DNA of 64,000 nt, taken from Clitopilus passeckerianus (lineage: Eukaryota > Basidiomycota > Agaricomycetes > Agaricales > Entolomataceae). The stretch's first letter is position 1. Each line of letters begins with the position of its first letter. The stretch lies in the NCBI GenBank assembly GCA_944990035.1, contig CALYLX010000142.1:1054001-1118000 (forward strand), read 5' to 3'. The position numbers were made by a program, and so were the translations under genes. Of the stretch, positions 48,645 to 60,211 are shown one piece after another. Below the pieces are notes generated by a model, which was not told where the DNA came from, made no database searches, and saw nothing but the letters and a program-made list of their open reading frames with translations.

Positions 48645-49740
48645 ATGTCATCCAGAGCAGCAAAAACGGCGATCGTCACTGGAGCTTCATCCGGTTCGTA
48701 ATATGAGATTGCGAAATAGGATAATATCTGATAGCCAAGGAAACAGGCATCGGAAGAGCCAGCGCTCTAGCTTTGGCCAGAGACGGCTGGAATGTCGTTA
48801 TCACAGCACGCAGAAAGGAGGCTCTCGAGGAAGTCGCAGAACTAGTCTCAAAGCAGCAGGCAGGTAGCTGCTTGGTCGTCGCAGGAGACGTAACAAGCGA
48901 GGAATTTGTCAAGGAGCTATTTTCCAAGGCCGTTTCTACCTACGGTGTGTTCTTACCACTGTGACTCATCTCCTGAGTTGCGCGCTCAGGATCCCACCAT
49001 TGCATAGGACATATCGACACAGTCTTTAATGTGAGTTTCTTGTCTGCATTGACAACGGAAGTCCATGCTTCACCGGGTGTTATAGAATGCAGGCGCACCA
49101 AATCCTTATGTTACACTCGAAGAGCTACCCCTGGCCGACTTCCAACGCCTCTTGAACGTCAATGTAGTCGGCCCGTTCCTCTGCACCAGGGAGGCTTTCA
49201 AAGTGTTCAAACAACAATCACCGTCAGGAGGTGGATATCCATTTACTGTCATTAAATTCTGCCCTCACGTTAGAGAATCACTCTCAGGGCGCATTATTAA
49301 CAACGGCTCCATCGCGGCTTATGTTTCTCGACCTAACGCAACAGCCTACACCACCTCCAAGCATGCTATTTCAGGACTAACCAGATCATCAGCCCTCGAC
49401 GGACGGGCTCATAATATCACCGTCACCCAAATTGATATTGGCGAGTCATTGTACTCTCGCTCATTCTCTTTGACTCATACAAGTGACAGGGAATGCCCTT
49501 ACTGAGATGGCTGCGGGGTCGGTGTCTGGTATCCTCCAGCCAGACGGACGAATAATTCCCGAGGCGACATTCGATGCCGAACATGTCGCAAATGCAATTG
49601 TGCATATTGCCAACATCCCCAATGACGTTACAGTCCTTAATTATACCATCATGTGGGTATTTGTACCTTTGCTGCATTTTAACGTCACTGACGAGGCTGC
49701 TGCCAGGGCTGCCAGGGCTCCTTTCCTAGGAAGGGGATAG
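48645..49740 (+). CDS. short-chain dehydrogenase/reductase (SDR), contains a GC-AG intron
   Basis: Seven exons: 48645-48693, 48747-48944, 49008-49030, 49086-49230, 49288-49440, 49490-49652, 49707-49740, giving 254 residues. Classical SDR marks are in order: cofactor motif TAIVTGASSG-IGRASALA, NNAG after VFN, catalytic Ser in NNGSIAAY, and YTTSK (Tyr and Lys). The Arg pair in ITARRKEA after strand 2 suggests NADP(H). The fold is a single-domain cytosolic oxidoreductase; the substrate cannot be inferred. Intron 5 starts with GCGAGT in place of GTGAGT: only this donor (49441) and the AG at 49488-49489 keep the frame from TQIDI to GNALTEMAAG. The chain ends ARAPFLGRG, as in related fungal SDRs. 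The gene meets PRP2 tail to tail, 103 bp apart. Confidence 0.9.
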
Positions 49741-49843
49741 TGAAGTTTGTTGACCTTCGTTGAATGCTGACATTAGGCAAGAGCTGCGATAAGATTACAA
49801 ACAATGTGAATAATACAGGATGAACAACTGCTTGGGCTCAAGC

Positions 49844-52800
49844 CTATCGCTGAGCAGAGTTCGAGGATGATGCAATTGCTTTCTGGTTGGGCATCTTCTT
49901 ATCTCCCGTGGCCAGCTGTTCAAGATCAGCGGCTTTGAAGTAATGTGGTGCGACTTTGAGGAGAATGATCAGATATAATGAATACATATGCAACAAGAAG
50001 GCGTACCTTCCATAAGCCAAGCGGGCTTAATCTCCATGACCTGCCTCATGTATGACTTGGATGTTTGCACAAGCTCATAGTAGAGGACTGTTTTGACAGG
50101 AGGTTGAGCCTGGAACAACCCTGACGATGGGTGGATGTAGACAGTGTGATGCGTCTTAAGAGTGCGATACGAATCTCCGCTCTTCTGCAATGAAGCCTGG
50201 GATGAAGCGTCAGCATTGAGGATACTGATTGGGGGCAGAGAAGAACTCACCGTATTGTAGAAATATCCGGAGGTGATCGCCTTCTGTATAGGCGTGATGT
50301 CGTTCGAGTTGGGATTAGCCTCAACAACGATCTCCACCCTTTCACAGAGTCCTGCGAGTTGGTCACGGATATCACGAGCTCGACTTAAACTCTTAAACTG
50401 GAGGAATTGCTCGTAGCAGAATTGCTGCGAGTAGTTCGTGTCTGCCCATTGTTCCCACACGTTCAGCAGGGTGAAGTGGTCGCCACCTGCACGAACGAAG
50501 TTTTGGCGGGCTTGGTCTGCATGCAGTTTCTTGTCCTTGGGTCGATAGAAAAGAGAGCCGGACTCGGATAACATCGCAATGATGGTCAGTACCTAAGGGG
50601 TTTGTGGGTACACTGTTCAAAACTAACGGGAGTGAAGAATGGACGAACCTCATCTGTACACGAGTAATCCTCGCTGGAGATAATGGCTTTTGACAACATT
50701 GGATCAACAGGGAACTCAGCCATCCGCCGTCCCAGCTTCGTCAGCTCTCCCCGGTCGTTCAGTGCTCCGAGCGCATATAGTAGCTCCAACGCTCTCATCA
50801 ATGTCTCTCCTGGTGGCGGCGAGATGAACTCGAACCCAATCAGGTCATTGATGCCAAGGGACTTGAGCAATAGAACGACCATTCCAAGGTTCGTTCGCTG
50901 AATTTCAGGGACGGTATTGGCCTCGAGTTCGTTGGCAAACGCCCATTTCGTGAAAAGACGGAAGGCCTTTCCTGGACCTACACGCCCGGCACGACCTGCT
51001 CGTTGATTCGCGGAGGCGCGAGAGCACTAGAAAGTTGTTCAGTACGTACACTATTACTGAAGCGAGAGACGAGACATACAGGAACAACAACCAAAGAGGA
51101 CATCCCCGTTCTGGGGTTATACGAGTTCTGCTTGACAAAACCCGGGTCGATAACGAACACGACGCCGTCAATCGTAATTGACGTTTCAGCAATGTTTGTT
51201 GCAAGTACAACTTTTCGTGCACCTTCTGGAGTCGGCTCGAAGATCTTCGCCTGCATTTCACTAGGCAGGTTGGCATAAATTGGGCATATAACGAGTTCCT
51301 TTATCTTGTTCCCTAGTGCTCGAGCGGTTTCCTGCAAATTTTCGTGCATTGCTTCGATCTCATCTTGACCCTTTATACAGGAGTGAGCAACAGTTTCTCT
51401 AAGTATTGTCAAGAACCTTACCGTTAGGAAAACAAGAATATCACCATTCGGCTGTGTTGTATGAATTTGGAAGACAGTGGTGATAGCGGCATGCAAGTAG
51501 TTGGCCTCGGGTTGCGGGGTATAATGAATATCAACAGGGTACATGCGACCGGGGACTACAAGGAAGTCAGCAACAGCAACAGCATTAAACACGCTTCCTA
51601 CTCACCATAGAATGCTGGGGCATTGTCGAAGTAGGTGCTGAACTCGTCGGCATTCAAAGTAGCACTTGAAATCAGAATCCGGAGATCAGGTCTGAAACGG
51701 GCGATATCCTGTTGCGAAGAGCATTAATTACAAGGATAAAAGCTTGACAACCGCCGTGCACACCTTGACAAGAGCAAAGAGAATGTCCGTGCTCAGTGTT
51801 CTCTCGTGGGCTTCATCAATAATTAAGCACGAGTATCCGGCCAAGTCAGGTTCAGTCAGGAACTCTCGCAGGAGCATTCCATCCGTCATGTACTTCACCA
51901 CGGTCTTGTCACTTGTACAGTCTTCGAAACGAATGCTGTATCCGACTTCATATCCAACTTTGGTACCCATCTCTTCGGCAACACGCGCTGCGACAGACAT
52001 AGCAGCAACTCGACGAGGTTGGGTGCAGCCAATCTTTTGGCCATTCTTCGTGTATCCAGCTTCGTGAAGGTATTGAGGGAGTTGCGTAGTCTTGCCTGAA
52101 CCGGTTTCAGCGACGACAATGAGGACCTGATGTTCCTTAACGGCTTTTATCAGGTCATCTTTGTACTGATATATGGGAAGACTCTTCCGAGTTTCCTCGA
52201 TGCTTTGAGCTAGCAAAAACCGTCAGTCCCATGAAAAGAACCTCCACTACAATAAACATACCTTTCTTCTCTGCGGCCTCGATCTGAGCCTGGAGAAGCT
52301 TCTCAGCCGCCGTCATGGGTGTTACATCAGTAGGTGCAGCGTCCATGATGAATTGGATCGTTTGGCTTTCGTCAAACACATAGTCGTAGTCCTCGACCAG
52401 TTCATGTTTATCCATTGCACCAGTTTTGAACGTACTGTGCTTTGTTTGAGCGGCTTCCCATTGGTCAACATCCGTCACAAATTGGTCGTCCTTCGGCTTG
52501 GCCTCCTCGTAACGCTGGTAGAGTGCGTTCTCCTTCTTTTTCTTGTCAATCTTGCCCTGTTCTGTAATGTAGTCCTCTGGTAGCTGGTACCCTTCCCACT
52601 TCTGATTGACCCTCATCTTTTCTTCAACCAGCCTGAGTAGCTCCTTTTTCTCGTCCAACCGCCTCTGCTCCTTCTTGCTGATCTTCATCCCGGAGAAAAG
52701 GTGTTCTTCATCGGCAATTTCCTGCCGCAGCAGTTCTATCTGCTGAAGCTCCCGCTTCGTAAGATATTCCTGTCGAGAGTGTTGCCGAAGAGAAGGTAGG

Positions 52801-53609
52801 GCCGTTTGTCGAGCTTCTGAATCATCTGCCAATTGCCTCCGCTGTGCAGCTTCAGCGGCTCCTGCACCTTTAGACGACCGGTCCTCAACGACCTTCTTCG
52901 TCTTTTCTCGTTCTCGATCTCGCATACGTTCTGCGAAGGCGTCACGTTCTTTTATGTCCTCCAAACGCTCCCGCTCTTTCCTGGTTTCCTCGTCTTCAAT
53001 TGGTTCTGCATCCATCCCATCCTCTTGCCTGTCGTCTTCAAAGTACTCCTCCGCTCGCCTCCGCTTCCTAGCTTGCTCGCGTTCCTCCTCATCACTCTCC
53101 CACTCCTTTCCATCATGTTCTCTTTTCCTTATCCTTTCCTTCCCTTTGATCTTCTTGACACTGTCATCCTTCTTTTTCAAGGCCTTCAACGACACTACGT
53201 CAACCTGGGTGTCATCGTCCAAAAGTAAATCATATCTCTGCGTTCGTAGGTTCGTGGATTCCTTCTCCTGTTTCTTTGAGCTTGAGGAATGCTTTTTCTT
53301 CCGAGGCACCTTGCTGTATAGCTCCGAGATGAACTGGTGCGAATCCGGGCCGTCGGGCAGACCACCAGCATGCAGAGCCGAGAAAAGGCTATCGGCAGAC
53401 TTTGAACTGTTTGCTGAAATCAAGACTAAGTATTTTGTCGACTGTTCAATTGGAGAGTCAACTCACCTGAAGCTATGATGAAGTCGACCATACTCTTCTC
53501 CGCCATTCCGAAGAACTATGAACGGTAAGTGACTGATTCCAAGGCATATTAGAAGCAAACTTACCCGCATTGCATTGTCGCTGACATACCGATGCAGTTC
53601 AGACGACAT
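49844..53609 (-). CDS. PRP2: PRP2/DHX16-type DEAH-box spliceosomal RNA helicase
   Basis: Eleven exons: 53609-53565, 53515-53467, 53413-52262, 52209-51764, 51708-51606, 51555-51422, 51370-51080, 51026-50649, 50592-50251, 50196-50007, 49953-49844, giving 1079 residues. The first 400 residues are a charged, coiled-coil-prone arm ([15 protein letters not shown], many Lys/Glu repeats). The motor holds motif [11 protein letters not shown], Ia [24 protein letters not shown] in [39 protein letters not shown]. Then come the winged-helix, ratchet (HA2) and OB domains, and [12 protein letters not shown] near the C-terminus. Prp2 uses ATP to remodel the activated spliceosome before the first splicing step, with a G-patch partner. 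The closing Lys/Ser-rich tail is short. Confidence 0.94.
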
Positions 53610-53834
53610 TGTAGCGCGAAGTGGTCGAAGCCAAGAATGACAATCGAAGGCTCCGAGCAAGTCGACGCCATTGGTCAGGAGTTTCAAAGCCTTTAGGAAT
53701 CAATAAGCGTAAATAACGCGTCCATGAATTGGGACAAACAACACGTTTGCTCAAATCGAACAGGACAATATACAAACAGAAACAGGGGTATATACAAGAC
53801 GATATAATAATTCTCTATTGATGACCCCTCCATT

Positions 53835-56173
53835 TCAGAACACAGGCGCATCCCGCAAGAATAGCCTAGACTCCTCCTTCTTTATCCACCTTGTCACTGA
53901 GTTTGCAGCTCCAATAATTGCTGTCTTGGGGAGCAAGGGGGATGTCGCAATGTACAGTTCAAAAGGTTGAGTGATCTTCCAAAATGCACTTGTTCAGAGA
54001 TAGGGGAGGAATCATGGTCGTGGGAGACTTACCCAGCCGAGAACACTCTCCTTCTCCGTCCTAATATATTGCAACTTCAGTGGTCCTTCCTGTCCTGATT
54101 TCGCGTGGATGGCGTCGTGTAGTATTTGATAAAGCGTAATTAGCCTATGCAATTAGCCGTCAGTATATTTCAGAGAGTTAGAAAACGGAACGGGATCCTG
54201 ACCTCCGTTTATCATCCACGCCATCATATGGGTCCTCAAAGACAGGGCTTGTAATCTGAATATGCTGTCTTGACTTGTATATGAAGTGTCGCAGACCTGG
54301 TATACCTAGACTGGATGCTGAATATTCCGCGGTCTCAGGTAAAGAGGCCTGAACGAGAGATTCAGAAAGACGGTCTTTCTCCAATTTCTTCGTGATTCAT
54401 CAGACTGATATTTAACTGAGCAAGACGAGTTACGAACCCCAACGACCGAATCGCACCAGTTCCTGATCGAGTCGAAATCTCCTCCACTACTGACACACAC
54501 CAAAGTGATTTCACTCGTCGTATGCTGAGGATTAGCTCTTCTGGAATCGGGAACCTCATTCGTGCCAGGGAATGGCGTATTAACAGCTGGCGAATCTCCA
54601 CTTCTTCGAAGGAAGGAGATATATGCATTGACGAAGCCGCCAGGGTTGAACTTCGGAAGGCATACCGGTATCCATGATGAAGAAGCAGGTGAATTCATGA
54701 TTGATGGCGAATGGATTGTGTTGAGAAGGATCTGGATATCGGCCGGATGGATCGAGTGTTTCTTTGGTCGAATAAGCGTCACTACTTTGCCCTGAGCAAC
54801 CAGGACGACATATAAAATGTCCTGAAGCCCTTGTATCAGTACCAGGTTTCGATATTGGTGAGGAGGCTGACCTTCATCTTTGAAGCCGGAACAAGTGTAT
54901 CCCCGATCTTCCGTCGAAGATTTCCATCTAGTTTAAGGCATTGAAGGGAAGATGTGCTGATGGCGAGGTCAAACTCAAGCCGTTCAAGCATGGAATGAAG
55001 CAGGTTCTCGGCGCCTGTGTATATTTTGAATTCAAGTTGGGACAATGTGGTAAGAGACAAATCTCACCATTGAGTAGCCTCCGCAAATCAAAGTTTGTCC
55101 TCCTCTCGAATATCCTTCTCAATTGAGCAGCACTAACTATGCTCAGAATCTGCAAATGCAGGTATTCAAGATGACTCCTTATCTTCCTTGAGACTCATCA
55201 GTCAAATTCTGGCGACATAAATGCTAATCAACAAGTAGGCCACATACCAGTGACTCAGGCTCTCCCCAAGAACTAACGCAGGCATAATATAATGGCGAGC
55301 GAATGAGGAAGGATATCCTAGTGCGACCAGCATTGATGTATCTCAATTTGTCTCCGTCGTCCAGAAAGACTGATATCAGGGCTTGCATAATTCCGAAGAT
55401 AGTGGAAGAATCCATGTCAGACGGATCGTCGGTACCTGGTCGACTAGGTTGGATTGATTATGAGCATTTGGTCCATTCATTACAGCGAGCGATACTGACC
55501 TCACAAAGACCGGCTTTCCTGCGTCTGTCAAGACAAAGTACTGCCGTGGAGGATATCTAGGGACTAATAGATTGATGAATTCAGACCTGATGAAGGGGGA
55601 TGTATTACAATACTACCTGTTTCGAATGGTACCTCTTCAGTTTCTCGACGCTTTCCCTTAAGATTGGACTTATGAGGTGCAATATCTTATGAAGAAGATG
55701 AGCGGAATTTTAAGGGTAGTGCATTATCCTTACTTACCTGATTTCGTGGTTTGGTCCCTCAGAGTCTTCCTCAAATGCTCCCTCAATGCATCCTTGGTTT
55801 CATCGTCGATCTGGCCAGCTCCAGCCTCACCTTCGCCTACCGTATTTATGCCAACAATGCCAGCAATAACATCCTCCGCTTCTTCTGCCGTAATATCAGC
55901 ATCTTGAAAGAGAACACCTTCACCAATATCCATGTTGATAACGCTGGATGCAGTGCTGTGGAGTTCCGACGCCTGTCCACCCACCGCTGGCAATGGTGGA
56001 ACGGGAGGAATTGGGGATGCCTCCACGTTGTGACTGTGTATGTGTAGATTGGCCAGTGAGGGCGATGGTCGCAAGCTTGGAGGTACTGAGAGGGCCCGGG
56101 GTGGTGTCTTCGGCAACGTTCGTGATGAGGCTCGAGATCGCACTGAGCCTGGACCCGTTGGCGTGTGCGACAT
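53835..56173 (-). CDS. MON1: vacuolar fusion protein Mon1
   Basis: Ten exons: 56173-55738, 55685-55617, 55563-55500, 55443-55248, 55182-55068, 55014-54872, 54821-54438, 54387-54203, 54144-54033, 53975-53835, giving 614 residues. A disordered Ser/Pro N-terminus of about 170 residues leads into three longin-type domains with family blocks: PPRQYFVLTDAGKPVF, GIMQALISVFLDDGDKLRY, LYYACVSSWGEPES, RRIFERRTNFDLRRLL, IRPKKHSIHPADI, PVCLPKFNPGGFVNAY, LGIPGLRHFIYKSR and the closing VTRWIKKEESRLFLRDAPVF. With Ccz1, Mon1 forms the exchange factor that activates Ypt7/Rab7 for late-endosome and vacuole fusion. Intron 7 (54388-54437) uses a GTTCGT donor; a second in-frame donor 9 nt upstream is possible. 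Confidence 0.92.
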
Positions 56174-56376
56174 TGAAATCGAGCACTCGTGGTTACAAGC
56201 GCTACTGTGTACTGCCCAGTTGAGCTAAGATGGTGGTGGTCAGTGCTTGCCACTGCTTTGCCGGCAATCAGAACCTGGGACTTGCAGGGTCGTCCGGACG
56301 TCCATGTTTGGACACCACCTTGCACGTCCTACAACGTCCTGGGTCCCTAGAGCCAGCCTGTTGACTCTTCGCAAGC
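56174..56376. promoter_or_regulatory. compact divergent promoter, MON1 and CLYBL-like gene
   Basis: 203 bp separate the two start codons, so both transcripts must start from this short interval. No TATA box is evident. Confidence 0.55.
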
Positions 56377-57754
56377 ATGGTCACACTCCAAGTAGTTAGA
56401 AGCGCTACTTCGCACCTTCAGGCCCTACGAAGGCAGCTAACTACAGAAGCCGGTACAGAACCTCTCCGACGCTCGTACCTCTATGTGCCTTCATCTTCAT
56501 CCCGCATGCTCGAGAAATCTCTGTCTGTAAAAGCGGATGTGACAATATACGATTTAGAAGATAGTGTATCACCAAATACCAAAGACAAAGCGGATGCAAG
56601 AAACCGTTTACAGGAATTTCTGAAGGTTCGCCTCCAGGCATTACTATTACTATGCATATTCGTTTCTGACTTGAACCTCTTCCAACAAGCGAACAGACTT
56701 ACCGACATTCCATGGGTTTGCTGTACGGGTCAACGACATAACGACTCCTTTCTTCCCGGAAGATATAGCCAAAATTGTACTCACCTTCAACCTATCCAGG
56801 ACGAAAATTAGCTCACCAATTCCACCATAGGCATCTTCATCTGCAATCGGAACCCTCATTCTTCCAAAGATTCATTCTGCTCAAGATATTGATGTCGTCT
56901 CGCAGGCTGTCCAGGAGAGTGGGAGGAAGATCCCGCTGAACATTGTACCTAGCATAGAAAGTGCCCGAGGTCTGTGGAATCTTGGGCCAATATCTAGCTG
57001 GAGGGCAAACGATGCATATGCCAATGGTGCTGGAGGGAGAATCTCTGCTCTTTTGGTAGGTTTTGGTTGCTGTTTTCCGCGTTTGACTTCTGATTTACTT
57101 GCTGTGCCAGTTTGCTGCTGAAGATTGTACATGACTCCGCCTTCATATCAGAATCCAAGCTTACTGTAACGTTCAGACTGTGCTGATACCTCAATTATTC
57201 GGACACCTTCGAGGCGGGAGTTGCTATACACTCGATCTCAAATAGTTGTTGCTGCCAAGACGTTTGGCTTAGAGGCAATTGATATGGTGAGCCTTCACAT
57301 GGTCTATTCAGGGGGAACTAACTCTTGCTCCCAGGTCTGCGTCAACTACAAGGATACAGAGTACTTGAAGGATGAATGCCGTGATGGAAGACAGCTCGGA
57401 TTCACAGGGAAGGTATGTGCATTAAATTATGTCTGGGATATAAGGTTAAGAGGCCCTTGTACTACCTTCAGCAAGCAATACATCCCACGCAGATTGATAT
57501 TATCAATTCAACCTTCGTGCCTTCTGATGCTGGTAAGTTTCTTCATTTGTCCATCAGTATTATCTCAACACCATTGGCTAGAAATCCTGCGAGCAGCTAA
57601 GATAGTTCATAGCATGGAGCTCGCACACTCTAACTCTAGGGGGGCGGTAGGCCTAGACGGCGAAATGATAGATGCTCCTATGATTAAACAAGCAGAGAAA
57701 ATCATCAACGTTGCAAAGAGTGCAGGGCTTACTATACCCAATGTCGCACAATAA
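56377..57754 (+). CDS. CLYBL: HpcH/HpaI-type lyase, CLYBL (citrate lyase beta-like)
   Basis: Eight exons: 56377-56625, 56690-56776, 56831-57055, 57111-57126, 57177-57286, 57335-57412, 57472-57532, 57582-57754, giving 332 residues. The N-terminus (MVTLQVVRSATSHLQALRRQ) is basic and amphipathic, as in mitochondrial presequences. Motifs: RSYLYVPSSSSRMLEKSL, VTIYDLEDSV, GFAVRVND, LPKIHSAQDID, IVPSIESARGL with a metal-ligand Glu, AAEDYCAD with the metal Asp, TFVPSDAEILRAAKIV, and LDGEMIDAPMIKQA. CLYBL enzymes act as malyl-/citramalyl-CoA thioesterases or lyases in mitochondria and clear citramalyl-CoA. Activity here is inferred. Exon 4 is only 16 nt and carries FAAED across its join; without it the metal Asp would be lost. 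Confidence 0.88.
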
Positions 57755-57984
57755 GCAATTGTGTTTATCTCTACTAATATTTGTATTATTTTAAGTGTTC
57801 CCTATGTCCGTATCACTGCAATATGAGGAATCGAATATTACAGTAGTGGCCTTTGCTCGAGGGTTGGGCCCGGTTGGCTTTCCGCTTTTGGCATACTACC
57901 TGCCTTCTAGGGTAATACTCACACAAGGTCACGACGGGTCACTCAACTTTTGTTGTCACACCTACTTTTCCAACAGCCACCAGG

Positions 57985-58516
57985 ATGAACGCATTGGTCA
58001 GGATACGGAATGCCTTCCCTTCACTGTCGCGCACAATGGCGACGAGCATTGCTTCAAGGCCGGTACCGGAACCACGAGGTCAGCCTGCCACGTTACAGCT
58101 TCGGCTTGGCCTCAACATTTTACTTACTCGGACACTATGGAGGTTTAGGCTCGATTCAGTCTGCAGGGGACTTCCTGAAAGCCATTGGCCGCTCTGCTGA
58201 GAACAAATGCAAGATTGAGAGCTGGGATGAGCTATGGGGGAGCAATGGACCCGACCTTAAGAAGGCTGGATTAGGCGTAAGGGATCGAAGGTACGTCCAT
58301 GGTCCTTGTTCCTTATTTATCTATCTTGCTGCCGGTGTTCTTCGAGACTGACCAACGGCTTCTGCTAGATACATCCTTTGGTGCATGGAGAAATATAGGA
58401 GTGGACTGTCAGTGGAAGAATTTGCTCATGAAATGAAGCCGAAGAAGAAAATACGTGGATGGGGGCCAGCGGTTCAAAATGGGAAGCGGATACGTTCCAG
58501 GAGGGTGAAGAACTAG
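57985..58516 (+). CDS. FYV4: mitochondrial small ribosomal subunit protein mS41 (Fyv4, IGR domain)
   Basis: Three exons: 57985-58078, 58149-58290, 58369-58516, giving 127 residues. A basic, hydroxylated N-terminus (MNALVRIRNAFPSLSRT) suits mitochondrial import. The core reads IQSAGDFLKAIGR, the IGR motif, then DELWGSNGPDLKKAGLGVRD, and RRYILWCMEKYRSGL, with a Lys/Arg-rich tail typical of an RNA-binding ribosomal protein. This matches the mS41/Fyv4 family in both order and length. The gene follows the CLYBL-like gene by 230 bp on the same strand; both products probably go to mitochondria. Confidence 0.88.
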
Positions 58517-58694
58517 CTACTGGTTGCTAAATATACTGGTACGTTGAATAAATCCTACTGGAGGCGCCGGGGACTGAAATACTGTTACAGCATTTGTACA
58601 CGAACCTAATGGCTTAATAGACTCCATATCTATGGCTAATACTATCATTGTACACAAGATGAGAGCAGAAGACATTCGGTCGTAATCAGAACGT

Positions 58695-59815
58695 TCACTT
58701 CTGCGCTTCCAAGCACCAGGCGGCGTTCAAGTGTCTCAACAAGGATTCCCTCTTGGTATAGTGCTTTCCGCACCCAAAATACCGTTTTTCTCCGGTGACC
58801 TCCGTCACCAAGTCAGTCGTGTCGACAGGTAGGCCTCGCGATTTTGCTTCTTGCCAGGTAATCCCAATGCACGTGAACCAATCGAAAGGGGTTCTCTCCT
58901 CCTCATATATGTGCGTTTTCAAGTGGGTAACGAATCGGGTATACGTTTTCCACCTCTTCGACCGTTGGTGAGCCGCGCCATGGCTCTTACATTCAGGGCA
59001 TATGTAAGGTGGAATGGTGCCCCTCACCCTTCCCAAGATTTCGTTGTACCGTCTGCGAGTCAGGCTGCGTTTGTTCTTTTGAGTCCGTCTCGGTATGACG
59101 GCAGAGGTGGAAGCGGAAGGTAGGTTTGATACTTGGGTCGCTGGTAATTGACTTGACAACTCCACGATAGGCTTAGTCGTACTACTTCTTGAGGAAGTAG
59201 AAGCAGTTGGTTCAACCGAGTCTATGACGGTGGTACTTCTGCTTTCCAGGGATTCCTGTTCTCCGCTTCGTTTGGCTTTTTTGTGTGGCCTGGCAGCCTC
59301 TTCTGCACTGTCCCTGCTCTCTACTTCCAGTGACCACTTCCGTTTTTTCTGCGAAATTTCGACGACAGGATCACCAATGACCTCCAGCGTTGGCGCCTCC
59401 AGTTGGAGCACAGATCCAAACGGGACTGTCTGCTGTTGTAATGTTGAATCCTGCGGTGGTGGCGCTTTGGCGAGTGCTTCCAGCCACCTATTGATATGAC
59501 TCGTTATTCTTTTCCAGCGTTACAAGAATAAAACACATACTGCAAATCCGCTCCATTGTCTCCAAGCAGGCCGTCAAAGTCGCAGACTGTCGTGGTCGGT
59601 GATGCGATCAAGGCTGAATACGCGGATTCCGTAGAGTAGGGTGATATTGGACGTGGGATGGGTGTGGCGTTGGGTCCAAATAGCGAGTCCCAGTCAATGT
59701 CAAAGTTGGCGGGAGACCGTGCATCGCTTGAACTCCGGTGGAAGGTACCCAACGGCAGCTCCTCTTGACCATGGCAAGAGTTGAAGTGTTCATAGAAATC
59801 GGAGAGGTCAGACAT
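58695..59815 (-). CDS. zinc-finger-like nuclear protein A
   Basis: Two exons: 59815-59541 and 59487-58695, giving 355 residues. The first 200 residues are acidic and Ser/Thr-rich, with a basic run near 145 (PHKKAKRSGEQ). The C-terminal 110 residues carry paired Cys and His: YICPECKSHG, then HLKTHIYEEE, forming a C2H2-like pair with a long spacer, and a second set RYFGCGKHYTKRESLLRHLN with a final Cys in AAWC. The helix KRESLLRHL is the typical C2H2 recognition-helix pattern. It could bind DNA. I do not know an ortholog. It shares layout with the gene that ends at 60212. Confidence 0.72.
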
Positions 59816-60211
59816 CGGTAAACGTAACAATGCTACTTTGAATGCTACGCGATTCTTTATAGCCTGGCGCTCACACACCTCGTTCGAGATCACATCTGAC
59901 TACATACATTTTTGGATCATCACACCGCACGCAATGCAGGCGCCCACAACCATGGAGGCTGTCCTTGAAAATGCATTGCAGTTGCTCAGTGTCAAATTTG
60001 AAAGCGAATTGCGCAGCTGACTCGGGAACGAGTCATCGCAAAATTTAACGATTAGGTCGTTGGAATGAGAATAGCAGGCCGATATAACATAAGGGAGTTA
60101 ACAGCGGTGGCGATTATGAATTGATAAAATAGTACAAGGATTTCTAAAGCAGTGTGATATAATTGTACACTAATAAGAGAGAAGGCCTCGAACATCAAGC
60201 GAAGTCACTTT
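59816..60211. other. intergenic between the two zinc-finger-like genes
   Basis: 396 bp upstream of protein A and downstream of protein B. It is AT-rich towards 60100-60180. Nothing specific seen. Confidence 0.5.
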
